Positions 30,060 to 43,100 of a stretch of DNA of 64,000 nt are shown one piece after another. The notes below the pieces were generated by a model. It did not search any database and had not been told where the DNA came from. It was given only the letters and a program-made list of their open reading frames with translations. Origin of the DNA: Piromyces finnis (taxonomy: Eukaryota > Neocallimastigomycota > Neocallimastigomycetes > Neocallimastigales > Neocallimastigaceae); contig MCFH01000054.1 in assembly GCA_002104945.1 (NCBI GenBank), positions 62,001-126,000 on the forward strand, written 5' to 3'. The position numbers and the translations under genes are program-made. Position 1 is the stretch's first letter; every line of letters starts with the position of its first letter.

Positions 30060-30660
30060 ATTAATAATCAAAATTCTGTGCTGATTATTTCATTTTTAAT
30101 GATAGAAGCTTACAAAATGGTTGATTCGATACTTTTTAAAACATAAAACTTTTGACTCAACTTCACAGATGCTGAGGTCTACAGATTTTTATTATTGAAT
30201 CTTATTATGCTTGAATCATGATATTCAAATAAATTTATTGATATATTGATATACAATATTATTTTTTGATAGTGTTATTTAGGGCGCCATTGTAAGTATA
30301 CATGATCAAGTTTAACTATGTTTTATAATATACAGTGTGATTAATAAAACCTTTAATGAATGGTAGTATATGTGGATCAATAAGCATCAAAACCAAAGCC
30401 AATGAAACAATATAATATACTAGTAGTGCCAAACCATGTATAACAATGAAATAGAGGAGTATAGTATAAGTTTGGTGCTTTGTGAGGTAGTAACTATGAT
30501 AGTTAAAAAGCCATACTAATTAATTTCAGAGAAACAAAAAAAAATCTAGGCTGAAAATCTAGTATGACAGGTCAGGAGGGTCATAACCACCTAGCAATAG
30601 GAAGCAGTCAACATTTCTTCAAGAATCGCTATTAGAATTACTTTAAGAGATGGGAAAAGT
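30060..30660. other. GC-richer, stop-ridden island, possible element relic
   Basis: Base composition rises abruptly relative to both flanks, like exons and the two LINE copies in this window, but no long frame survives. Short stretches look protein-like, for example MTGQEGHNHLAIGSSQHF and NYFKRWEKCTW near 30570-30670. I could not connect them to a known family. Confidence 0.35.
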
Positions 30661-31855
30661 GTACTTGGTAATAAAAAAATTAGTTTTTTTTATTTCTTTA
30701 TTTTACAATATTATTGCATATGATAAATTTTTATTATTTATGAAATAAAAAAAAAAGGTGAAAAGAATATAATTATATATATATATAGATTTTCAAAATA
30801 TAACTATGTATATATAATTATATAACTCTATAATTAATATTTCTATTTACATAATAAAAAGTTAAAAGTATAAACTTTTCTATAAATATTGGTATGATGT
30901 TACAATTTTTAATAGATAACCAAATATTAAAAATAAGAATACATTATAAATAAAGTTATATTAATAACAATGAAAGAAAAAAACTTTATTTTTTTCATAT
31001 ATATTATATAATTATACTTTTTTAAATTATTATTATTTTTAACCTTTTTTTTACCAAGAGTAAAAATATCTAGGAATTTTAAAAAAAGTATATTATAAGT
31101 ATATTATCTAATTTTATATATAAGAAAAAAAATTTTAAAGATAATAATAGAACAATTTTGCTCTTATGGATGTCCTTTTTTACAACTATTTTATTTCAGG
31201 ACTAGTTAGTGTAAATATTTTTAAATTAAATAAAATTTTGAAATAATAGATAATAGGAATGAAATATATCAGCGTCATATTTTAATTTCACATCTACACC
31301 ATCATATCCTTCTTTTATGCTATGCTTAATTTAAGCAACAAAAAATTATTTGTATGATACTTTAAATGATTAAATATATATATATTTTATAAGTAATCAT
31401 ATTTTCATTTATCAAATGATTCTTAACTTTTAAATTTTTAGTTACACCAAGCTTTTCAATTATAATACTTAAAAATTAAGCAAACTAAAAAAACATATTA
31501 ATAACCTTAATAATAAAAGAAAATTTTATTATTTTGTTTTTAATAAAATAAATTATAAAAAGTAATATTTCAATAATAATTGTTTTTAGTTATGATATTC
31601 TCTTATTAAATATATATATAAATTATAAATGTTATAAAATGTAAATAGGATATTTAATTATATTCTATTTAATTTTCTAAATATTAATAATAATATTTTT
31701 ATTTTCGTTATTATTATTTAATATGCAATGCTTATCTGTTATTAACATGTTTATAAATTTATTTTGTATGGATCATTCATATTTCTATCATTTTATGGAT
31801 CATACAATTTTAATATTCGTACAAAAATCATTACATTTTAATACAAATGTATTTC

Positions 31856-31887
<32 letters not shown>

Positions 31888-32842
31888 TTTAAAGTTTAAA
31901 ATTGATTTAAATTAAATTTTTTTTTAAAAAAATGTTGAATGATATTAGGTAAAAATGCATTTTTTATATGCTATTTTAATTATATTTTATAATTAGAGTT
32001 TTTGATTTCAATAACTAAAATAAATATTATTATTGATTGTAAGAAATGAGGAATGTATAGCTTATATAACTATTGTATATTTCCAATAATATTATGCATA
32101 ATTTTTTTTTTAAAAAAAAAGAGATAGTTCATAATCACAACTATATCTATCTGTCTTTCTATCTACATATATATTTTAATAGGAAATAAATAATTAAAGT
32201 AATTATTATAAGAAAGCAAGGTATTAATCAACAAGAAAAAACGATAGAATTATTTTAAATATTAAAAAAATGAAAAACTTTTGAAAAATAATAGTTATAT
32301 TTAAAAAAAGAAAAAAAGAAATATCCAATATTCCAATATTACCATTTAATTTACACAATTGTTAAATTATTCAAATATTTCAATTCAAATTTCAATTTTA
32401 AAGACAGTAAATGTCATAATACGAAAATATATTTTATATAAAATAGTAAGCTATAAATATTATAATAATACATATTTTATAATAAATTAATATATATTTA
32501 TATTTTAATAATTCAAAATTAATAAATTTCAATAAAATTATGAAATTTCAAATAATTTCAAAAAACTAAATAAATATATACATATTCATTTTATTAAACT
32601 TTTTGAACTCTATATGCATGTATTCTGTTTACTTTTTAAAAAATAATTAAAACGATAAAAAAAAATAATATATTTTGTAAAATTCAGATTTTTTTTTTTT
32701 TTTCTTAATTAACATTATATATATAACTATATAATAATTTATATTAAAAATTTTTTTAGTATTATAAGAGTTTTCAAACATTCAAACAAAACAAAACAGG
32801 AATTATTGTTTTTTTTTTTTTTTTTATTCTATCACATACATA

Positions 32843-34876
32843 ATGAAATTAAATAATGATATTATATTGAAAATATATGATGAATTTCTAAATTCTGATA
32901 TTAAAACCAAAAGTCGACTTAGACAAGCATGCTCCTTTTTATATAGAAAATATTATGACCCACGATTTTTGGAAATAAACAATGACACAATACTACATTA
33001 TTTTAAATATTTATTATCTAAACCTTTAACCATCTCAAATTCTACCTATACCAATACCTCTTTAAAAAAACTTTTATTTGAAGAATTTCAAAAAATTTTT
33101 TCTTCATTTCAAAATTTAAGATTTCATAATGTTAGTAGTAGTTGTGTTGAAGCTTTTTTTGAAGCAATACTGAAAGAATTTAAACGTCACCCAAATCTAA
33201 TGCATGAATTATATAGTTTTATATATCCAAAACAAAAAAAAGAAACTAAATCGATTAACAAATCATATAATCCTCCAAATGAATCCATTCAAAATTCCAA
33301 GACATTCAATCCAAAAAAGAAAATAATACCATTTCAATTATTGTACAACAATAATGATTCCGAAAAAGTAATTATTCAATCCGTTTTGAAATTGGCCATG
33401 GAACAAGGCCTACAACGTAACAGGTCATTATCTTTTGAAGATTATACTTTTCAACAAAGAATAGCAATGGAAGGTTTATTCGAAACCTTTTATAATATAC
33501 TTTCTATGAAACTTGATCGCCATTTAGGTTTTAAAGCAAATTTTATGCATCTACGAGAATTCGAATTATATAATTGTCAATTTAATTATACTATCTATGT
33601 GCCGCTATCACCACGTCTCCATACCATAAAAGTTGTCGATAGTAAAGTAAGACTGGTGATTGATAGTCATTTATGCCCTAAATTAAAGCAACTTATTATA
33701 GATGAGGATGCCTCCTTAAAACTTATTGGAAAAGGAGTGGGCAATTTTGATCAATTGGAAACTGTTCAACTTAGAAATGTTAATTTTTTTGGAATGCAAC
33801 AATTACCACAATTTAATCATTTAAAAAGTCTCCGATTAAATAATTATCCTTCAGTGAATCTAACCCTTCCTACTATGAATGATCTTCAAGAACTTTTTGT
33901 TCAGGACAATCAACTCTGTGATCAAATATGTATTAAACCTCAACCTAATTTAAAATTTTTAAGATTATGGAATTATCATTCTTGTCTTAGTTTAGTGGAT
34001 GAAGATATTCAATATATATATTCTAATTATGGTAGTAATTTATCCCTTTTTACTCCTCCTTATACCCATCGTTTATCAACCTCATCTACCACTTCCACTT
34101 TTTCTAATCATTCAACTTCCACAACCTCCTCCTCCACCTCATCAGCAATGCTTTTAGAGGTGGATGCTTTTATTGACTATCCATCGTATTTCCCTAGAGT
34201 AGAATATTTACGTATAGGTTATTGTAATGATCTTTTCTTTATTAAACAAATATCACAACGAATATCTACAATGATGACTAAAAGCTCAGCATTTTCCTCA
34301 ACTTCCCCTTCATCGAGATATGATACTAGCCCTTCTGTAGTTCATTCCACAGAAAAAGTAGGGAAATTACGAAGATTTAATTTATTATTTCCAAATCTTA
34401 AAACTTTAGTTATTGAAAGAAGTTGCGATTTAGTGGATTATTTAAAGTGGTTTGTCCCCACACTATCACTATTAACTATTCTTATATTTAAAGATTGTCA
34501 TTGGGGTGGTAATGGCATGGTACCATTGAATTTAGAGAATTTAAATTATGAAAGTACGACATTAAATGACAGGAGTAACGTTGAAACCTTTTCCAATACT
34601 AATCAAAATAGTTATGATAATGATGAAAATAAGAAAAGGGAGGAAGAGGAAGAACAAGAAAAAATTGAAGAGGTATTATTACGTTCAAATAATTTACAAG
34701 CAGTATTACAAAAGATGCGATTCCCAAATACTCTATCAGAAATTATATTTATTAATTGTTCACAGGATCTCTCTGATTTTATTAAAAAAGTACTTCAGTC
34801 TCGTCATCTTTCCCTAAAATTTAAAGACATTCAATGTAATGAACAACAACTAAAAAAATGGTGGTCAATGTTTTAA
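32843..34876 (+). CDS. F-box-like / leucine-rich-repeat-like protein
   Basis: Single exon, 677 residues. The N-terminus (MKLNNDIILKIYDEFLN, then LRQACSFLYRKYYDPRF) has the spacing of a fungal F-box. Irregular leucine-rich segments follow, such as LREFELYNCQF, LKQLIIDEDASL, LETVQLRNVNF, LKSLRLNNY, VEYLRIGYCNDLFF and LKTLVIERSCDLV. This is the layout of fungal F-box/LRR substrate receptors of SCF ubiquitin ligases, which bind Skp1 through the F-box. Two low-complexity inserts interrupt the repeats: a Ser/Thr-rich stretch around residues 410-435 and a charged KKREEEEEQEKIEE coiled segment near 593-607. The start is the first ATG after a T-rich leader. The LRR call is weak by motif and strong only by general pattern. 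Confidence 0.72.
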   Translation: MKLNNDIILKIYDEFLNSDIKTKSRLRQACSFLYRKYYDPRFLEINNDTILHYFKYLLSKPLTISNSTYTNTSLKKLLFEEFQKIFSSFQNLRFHNVSSSCVEAFFEAILKEFKRHPNLMHELYSFIYPKQKKETKSINKSYNPPNESIQNSKTFNPKKKIIPFQLLYNNNDSEKVIIQSVLKLAMEQGLQRNRSLSFEDYTFQQRIAMEGLFETFYNILSMKLDRHLGFKANFMHLREFELYNCQFNYTIYVPLSPRLHTIKVVDSKVRLVIDSHLCPKLKQLIIDEDASLKLIGKGVGNFDQLETVQLRNVNFFGMQQLPQFNHLKSLRLNNYPSVNLTLPTMNDLQELFVQDNQLCDQICIKPQPNLKFLRLWNYHSCLSLVDEDIQYIYSNYGSNLSLFTPPYTHRLSTSSTTSTFSNHSTSTTSSSTSSAMLLEVDAFIDYPSYFPRVEYLRIGYCNDLFFIKQISQRISTMMTKSSAFSSTSPSSRYDTSPSVVHSTEKVGKLRRFNLLFPNLKTLVIERSCDLVDYLKWFVPTLSLLTILIFKDCHWGGNGMVPLNLENLNYESTTLNDRSNVETFSNTNQNSYDNDENKKREEEEEQEKIEEVLLRSNNLQAVLQKMRFPNTLSEIIFINCSQDLSDFIKKVLQSRHLSLKFKDIQCNEQQLKKWWSMF

Positions 34877-35584
34877 AAAAAAGAAAGTTTTATATATTAT
34901 GTTTAGAGTCGTTATATATAGAAAATAAAACAAAATAAAATAAATAGCTAAATAACTTTTAATTTTTTGAATTAAAAAGTTTTACATAAATATATTTATT
35001 TATTTATTATTATTTATATTTGCTTTTATAGTTAAATGGAGAGTAATACATTTTTATTGTATACAATCTATTTTGAAAGTATTTTTTTTTTTAAAAAAAA
35101 TATATATATATATATATATTTATTATTATTATAATTATTATTATTTTTCTTTTTTTTTAATAATATCATTATAAGTATTATTTATTTAGATATTAGATTT
35201 TATAATATTTCATTGTTCATTATAAAAAATTACTAGATCTAAATATTATATGATTTTCCTTTTTTTTTTTTTTTATTATTTCATGTAAAATTTTAAATAC
35301 ACTTTTAAATACTTTCTAAATTGTCTTTAGGATAGTGTATATTAATATAAATAATATATATGCATATAAAGAAAATATATAAACACATAGAAATACCAAA
35401 TAATAATTAAAGTTCTTTTTCTTATAAATTTCTAATTAAAAATACTTTATATAATATATATAAATTTATAAAAATATTAATTTTTTTTTATCTTTTTTTT
35501 TTTTTTTTTCTTTTTTTTTCTTTTTTTTTAAATACCGGTTAAAACATTTCAAATTTTAAAAAAAAAGTTAATTTTTTATATATA
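34877..35584. other. Convergent intergenic spacer
   Basis: AT-rich 3' flanks of the F-box-like gene and the NT-C2 gene meet here. It contains (AT)n at about 35100-35120 and several T-runs. No gene was seen. Confidence 0.6.
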
Positions 35585-36948
35585 TCATTCGTTTATCATG
35601 TTATTTGAAGCAAATAATTCATCTATTACTTTAGTCGCTGATTCTCCTTCTTTGGATATTATATTATGATTCAACGACATAAACTGATACTTTTTTTTTT
35701 TTTTTTTTAAAAAAGGCAATTATTTAAATGTATAAAAGAATTAATAAATTTATATTATAATAAAAATATACATTTTAATAAATTGTTAAGATATTTAAAA
35801 AGTATATATATATATAAACTTTATATAATAATATATTATTTTTTTTACGTTTAAAGCGGATTGATTCTGTCTTGGTGTTGATATATTATTAGCGAGTTCT
35901 TGAGGTTGGAATATATTTGTAATTTCATCAGCACTCTTTGATGCAGGACTAAAATATTTAAAATATTTAATAATAATATTCCAAATTTAATATAAAAATT
36001 GATTATATCAATTATTATAAGTAAATATCTTTTTACGTTTTAAAGACGTGTTCTCCTTTAATATAGATCAATTCAAGAGATATCTTTAATTATATAAATA
36101 TTATTTTATATTTTATAAAAAAAAAGATTATTATTAATATATATATTTTTTTATGTTTTATTGTTGTAATAGTCAGTATTTAAATAAGATTACTTTAATA
36201 GTCGAATTAATTTTCGATTCTTGAAGAAGGTATCTTCTTGTATTTATTCTCGAACCAGCAAATTCTGCCAAGTTGATATCAACTGTTCCAATACTTTCTA
36301 TTTGTTTTCCTATACTTGTTTCCTTTATTTTTTATTTTTTTTTTTTGGGTTTTATTAAATATATATTATTATTTTAATATTTAACTATTTTATACACTTT
36401 ATGCTTTTTAAATGCTATAGAAAGGTGTTTAAAAGGATGAAATAAAGTTGATATATTACCTGCTTACGAATGTTAAAAGATAATATACAAGGTGTCAATT
36501 CACCATCTTTACCAATAACCATTGTAATATTATCTATTGTAAATTGTTTTTCCCATGAAACAGCATGTTCATTAATTGGAATTCTTTTATTTTTATTTTA
36601 TTTTTTTTATTATTATAATTTTTTTTTTTTGATATATAATATAGATATATATGGAGATAATATATAGTAATTATTTATTAATAAAATTGATTATACTAGG
36701 TCAAATGCTTAATACATTTATTATTGCTATTGCTCATATACATATATTTATTAATTTATTGTATGTTTAAAAAAAAAGTAAATCAATTACTTTTCAGTTT
36801 TTCCGTGTGAAGAACCACCTGTTTTTAATTTCCATTTGGTATAATACTGTCCTGTAATATGTGGTATATTAACGAGATCATGGATAGTGAAAATGGCTTT
36901 GAATATAACTTTTCTTGATTTTGGTATAAACATATTTGAGATATTCAT
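35585..36948 (-). CDS. NT-C2 domain protein (EEIG1/EHBP1 N-terminal C2 type)
   Basis: Six exons: 36791-36948, 36460-36583, 36194-36322, 36037-36083, 35849-35948, 35585-35689; 220 residues, all junctions GT-AG and in phase. The N-terminal ~150 residues match the NT-C2 consensus: KVIFKAIFTIHDLVNIPHI, YYTKWKLKTGGSSHGKTE, INEHAVSWEKQFTI, GELTPCILSFNIRKQ, then GTVDINLAEFAGS and TRRYLLQESK, ending in a final strand SLELIYIKGEHVF. NT-C2 domains bind membranes or cytoskeletal partners and occur in fungal EEIG1-like proteins. The tail (about 160-220) is short and polar, without the CH or bMERB domains of animal EHBP1. It is probably a small peripheral membrane adaptor; its precise role is unknown. Confidence 0.9.
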
Positions 36949-39341
36949 TTTTTTTTTTTTTTTTTTAACTTTATATTTTATTGTGATATTTATTATTATT
37001 GATGTAAATTTTTAACTGATATTTATGTTTATAAAGTTTTATTATTATTGTATTAAAAATATAGATAGATATGAAGATAAATTGAATTTAAAATTTTCTA
37101 TTTTGTTTCTATATTATTATAGTTGAAAAAAAATTGAGAAATTTCATATATTTGCTTTTGCTATTACTTTTTATGTATATAGTTTAATACGAAAATAATA
37201 ACAATAAAAAAAGAATATAAAATAATAAAGGTTTATTAGTATTACAATTATAAAAATAATTATAAAGTTTAATGAAACTATATATATAATATCATTCTAC
37301 TATTTTTAATAGTTTTATGTTATATATTTCCACATTCTTTTTATTTTATTAGAGTTGCATTATGCAAACAAAAATGCTTATATATATATATATATATTTA
37401 AATATATTTTGCTCAATATACTAATATTGAGTATATAATTTCAAAATTTCAATAATTTATATAGTCAATAATTATTATAGTAATAACATTTTTGAGTATT
37501 AAGTGAAATAATTTAATAATTTTTATCTTTTATTTTCATTTAAATATATACATATACTTTTTTTTTTTTAAAAACTATTTATATATATAATATTGTTTTT
37601 ATTTGTGTAATTAATGAAATTAGAAATTCATACGCTTATTAAAAATCTTTGTTTTTATTTAGAGTATTTAGTGCATTTAGTTTATTACAAAGAAAGTTCA
37701 ATTAATATCTTTAAAGAAAAGGAATTTTACATCTTTATTCCTCAACTCTTTATTTTAGCCCAAGATATATATATGTATTTATATTAATATAAAATACAAT
37801 TATATTAAAAAAATATATTTACAATTGATGTTTTTTTTTTATTTATTTTATTTATTTTTATTATTAATATTTTTATTTATTTATTTATTATTATTATTAT
37901 TTTTTTTACTGTTTATCTGTCTTTTGATTTTAATAATTTCTTTTATTTTTTTTTTATTTTTTTTTTATATATATATATTTATTTGAAATTGTATATTAAG
38001 ATATTATTTTATTTTCCCAGTGCAATATAGAAATGAATACTTTTAATTTTAATTTATTATTATTATTATTATTTTGTAAAAAGTTTTCTTTATTTATTAT
38101 AAAAAGTATTTTTTTTCTTTTTTTTTTTTTTAAGAAATTTTAAATTAATTGAAAGGTTTTTTTTTTATTTTTATAAAAAGAAAATATTTTTTATATAATT
38201 TCTATTATATTTATAATTTTAATTTTTTTTTTTTTAGATATTCCTTTTTATTAATAAAATTTTAAATAATGAAAAAAAAAAAAAAAAACTGTCAAAATTT
38301 TAAAAGAGAAAATATTTTTATAAAAGAAAGAAAACAACTTTTTTGAGTATTTTTACACTTGAAGAGAACAAACCAAATGAATAATGAATAAATAATAAAG
38401 GAATAAATAAAATATAAAAAGACAACTTTTTTTTTATTTAAAATTTAAAAATTTATTTAAATAATAAAATAAGCTAAAACTATTCCTTTTTTTTTTTTTT
38501 CTTTAAATATATATTATAAAATGTAATTTTATTTATTATTACTTTTTTTTTCTTTTGGTTTTTACAAAGAATAAAATAAAATAAAATAAAAAAAAAAAAC
38601 TCTGTAATGATGCTTTTCATTCATTAAATTTTAAGTGATGTATATATTGTCTTTTTTTTTTTTTATTTTACCTTTACCAATGAATTAATAATTACTTTTT
38701 TCATTTAATTATAATTTTAAATACCATAAAATTAAGAAAAAAGAAATTGAAAATGACTAATTAAAAGTAAAATGAAAACTAAAACTTTTTTGGTGAAAAA
38801 GTTAAAGTCTTTTTTTTTCGTTTTATTTTTCAAAATTTTAAAATAAATAAAAAATTTATTTTTATAATAAATAAAGTTCTTTAATTATCAAATTAAAAAA
38901 ATAAAAAAATTATCTCTATATATAATTAATATATGATTTAATATAAATCAATATATGGAATTAAATCATTTTAATTAATTTTATAATTAACATATTAATA
39001 TATGAATAAAATGGAGAATTTAAATATTTTTTTTTTTTTAAAAAGCATTTTTTAAAAAACTTTTTAATAAACTTTACAAGTTTTGCTTTATATTAAAATA
39101 AAGAAATAAAATAAAATGGATGAAGAGTTAGAAAAGAAAAAGAAAAAAAATTAAAGATGTAAAATTGTTTTTATTACATTTAATTTTATAATTTCATTTA
39201 TAAGATAGATCCCGATATAATTATAAAGATGATATATTATCATTTCATTCTATTTCATTGATTGCTGAATATAAATCTATATTCATTATACAATCATTTA
39301 TTTATTTCTTCATTCTTTTAGAAATTGTTATCGTTGATTAC

Positions 39342-39392
<51 letters not shown>

Positions 39393-39858
39393 CTTTAAAA
39401 AAAATATTTTCAATTATTTTTTCAATTTTTTTTTAAAAAATAAAAATTGAATTGACCGTTTCTTTCCTTTTTATTATTTATTAAATTTTTTAATTAAAAA
39501 AATTTTTTTTAAATTTTTTAGATCCACATGTTTTAAATTATAAAATTTGGAAAAAGGTTATATTAAATGTATAATCCAAATGAGAAAGAAGAAGGAAAAA
39601 AAAGTTAATATTATCTTTATTTTTTTTTAATTGTTGTGTTATTAATGATATTTTCATTTTTTTTATTTTAAATATTTTATAATTATTTAAATAAACTTTA
39701 AAAAATACATGTTTTTTAAAAAATTTATATTTTTATTAAAAAGAAGAAAAAAAAACTTTATTTTTTTTTTTTGTTTTAATAGAAATAAGATACCTTTTAA
39801 AGAGAAAAATGTAATATTTAATAGAGTTAATTATATTACATTATATTAATATTGTTTT
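36949..39858. other. Intergenic, about 2.9 kb, T-rich
   Basis: No gene is supported. The stretch is unusually rich in poly(T), including a homopolymer of about 43 T at 39346-39388, and TTTA/TTA repeats near 37835-37905. It separates the NT-C2 start from the 3' end of the Vrl1-like gene. Confidence 0.65.
39346..39388. repeat. Poly(T) homopolymer of about 43 nt
   Basis: The longest pure homopolymer in the window; it lies in intergenic DNA about 470 bp beyond the Vrl1-like stop codon. Confidence 0.9.
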
Positions 39859-40093
39859 TTATATAGTTTCATTTTTAGAGATGAGTGGTAATTTTTGTAA
39901 ATCGCTTTTCATATTTTTAATCAAGTCTAATGCATTTTTAATTTCAGATACATTTGATTTACTTATTTCGATTTCTCTGGTAATGTATCTATGGAAATTA
40001 TACAAAAAGGAAAAAGTTAGTTTAATTTATTACGTAGATATATATATATATAATGAATAGGATAAAACAACAACAACAACAACAACGAAGACG

Positions 40094-40158
<65 letters not shown>

Positions 40159-43100
40159 AACGTAACAATAACAACAACAATAACAATAACAATAACAATA
40201 ACAATAACAACAATAACAATAACAATAACAATAACAACAATAACAATAACAATAACAATAACAACAATAACAATAACAACAATAACAATAACAAAAACAG
40301 CAACAACAATAACAATAACAATAACAAAATAGTTTATTACCTGGCAAATGTTGATGCAATTTCTTGTTCATACCATATATTAAAGGTTTTTAAATCCATA
40401 CTAATATTTGGTGTAACATAATTTAATAAAGTACCTACGGAATGAAATTCTTGGGTTAATATGTCATAATCTCTATTAAGACTGTTTAAAAGTAAAAGGC
40501 GTTCATCATTTGGCGGTCTTGATGGTCCAGAATAATTTTTTTCTTGTTCTTCTAATATATTTATATTATCAGATAGACCTCTATGTCTTTTAGCTAAACT
40601 TTGATATTGATTAACTAATTCTTCATAATATGGAATAGATGTCTATAGATTGGTGTTTGAAAAAGGAATATCAAAACAATAAAGTTTTTTTAGTGATAAT
40701 TATTTACTATTTTAATTTTATGAAAATAGTTTTATTAAAATTAAAAAGGTATATTTATTTTAAATATTACTTTTGCTCCAATAATATCATTGACAAGATC
40801 AGCAAATCTAATTTATTTTAGAATTAAATATATATAATATATTAAATATATTAATTGTGATTATTCATATATTCAATTTACTATTAGGTTCTATCCATTT
40901 ATATAATTACATTTCACTAATGTCCATATCAAGTAATTCCTATTATTTTTTTTTAAATTAATAAAAGATATATTATTTATTCAATTCAATTGATTATTGT
41001 TGTATAAAATAATATTTACCTCGTTATAATAACTATTACTTAGTTTTCTGAGTGTACTTAATACTGGACGTTTATCATCTATTATTAGGGAGGATGGTTT
41101 ACCTATTCCATATCTTATTCTTCTAAAGCTATTAGATAATTCTAATAAAAATAAAAATAAAAATTAAAAAGTTTAATTTTGATTTTTATATATACATATT
41201 TATTTTAAGAGATAATAAAAATTCTAATATTGAATTATTGTTATTATTTTCATAAAAATAAATAGGTGTACCTTTATGATTTTTGCTTAATTTTTTCATA
41301 ACATTACTAATTTGTTTAACACTATTAACATCTTGATTTAACTTAGATTCTTGATTTTTTAATTTTTTTATTTTTTCATCTATATTTTCTACAGAGGTTG
41401 GGTATTCATTCATTATTTTTTCTCTCATAGATTGACACTTTTTCATTGTTCTTTCATTTATCATTTCATTCTTCATGGATTAAAATAATAAAAATAATAT
41501 TTATATATGTTTAATATGTTAATATGAGGTAGACATTTAACAAACAATATGATGTTGATGATTATTAATAAAAATATTAAAAATTAAAATGATTAAAGAA
41601 AAAAAAATTTTTTTTTCTTACATCAAATGAAGGTATAATTAAAAATTCTCCAATTAATTCATGTTGAGAATAAGTTTTATGTTTCAAAAGAAAAGATAGC
41701 ATTTTGTTGATACGATTAGAACATTTTTCAATTAATTTATTTTCAGCTGTAAGTGATATCTCCTTATTTGATATTACTTTAGAAACATTGGAAAAATCTT
41801 TTAAATTGGTGATACAAGCATGTGGATATTCAAATACAAGCTTTTAATATTATAAAAAGTTAAAAAATATCATTAATATTAATATATTCTTTATATAGAT
41901 TTAAAAACAAAATTTTCTTCTTATTTTTATTCTTATTCTTATTCTTATTCTTATTCTTATTCTTATTCTTATTCTTATTCTTATTCTTATTCTTATTCTT
42001 ATTCTTATTCTTATTCTTATTCTTATTCTTATTCTTATTCTTATTCTTATTCTTATTCTTATTCTTATTCTTATTCTTATTCTTATTCTTATTCTTATTC
42101 TTATTCTTATTCTTATTCTTATTCTTATTCTTATTCTTATTCTTATTCTTATTCTTATTCTTATTCTTATTCTTATTCTTATTCTTATTCTTATTCTTAT
42201 TCTTATTCTTATTATTATTCTTATTCTTATTATTATTCTTATTCTTATTATTTTGGAAATACCTGTTGTCTTAAAAATAAAAAGTCTAATAAAATGTTTT
42301 TTATTAGAAAAAATGATAATTAGATATATATTTTAATACTTTTTATTAATTATATCTTATAATATATACCTGATAAGGAACGTTTTACCGTCAAAATAGA
42401 ATTTATATCACCAAACTATTAGTAGTTAGAAAAATTTTTTTATTAAAATATAATCTTATATATAGAATATATATATATATATTTAAAAACAATCTTATAT
42501 TACTCGTCCTGATTTAAGAGTAAATAGAATAGTATCATCTTTTATTTTTCCTCGAGTAACCATAGCAAATTTTTCATTACTTTTGCCTCTTTTATTAACA
42601 ATGATATAATCTTTACAAATAAAAAAATATATAGGTTATTTTAAAAATAGATAATAATAACTATATTTATAACTATTTATCAATTAATAATAACAATAGG
42701 AGTAAGAAAAATAATAATAACAATAATAATAATATAAACAACGGTATTATTTCTATTACTACTACTACTACTACTATTATTATTATTATTAATTACTACT
42801 ACTACTATTATTATTATTAATTACTACCACTACCACTACTATTACTGTTATTATTAATTATTACTACTACTACTATTATTATTATTTGTATTTTCTTTTT
42901 TTTTTTTTTTTCAAAAACTTACTATCGAGTAAATCGAGAATTTCATCATTTTTAGTAAAGGCAACTGGTGTTTTATTTTTGGAATTTTTAATGGTAGGAT
43001 CGGCTTGAAGCTTTAATAATAATTTCACCATATCTAAGTTATTTCTGTAAACAGCAATATGTAATGGGGTATTACCTTCATTGGTCTTGGCATTAACGGA

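Larger units (their letters stand above)
27189..32842. other. Gene desert, about 5.6 kb
   Basis: No gene is supported on either strand. Contents include a T-run at 27750-27779 followed by ATGAATAA-type degenerate repeats (27781-27870), an (AAT)n array at about 28482-28557 and an (AT)n patch near 30000-30015. A more GC-rich, stop-ridden island at about 30060-30660 looks like a decayed mobile element. T-runs occur at 31857-31882 and 32807-32826, next to the F-box gene. Confidence 0.6.

Noticed and set aside
40022-40371. Minus-strand poly-Leu/poly-Cys and Cys-Tyr frames
   Set aside because: Translations of the CAA/CAATAA array lying in the last intron of the Vrl1-like gene.
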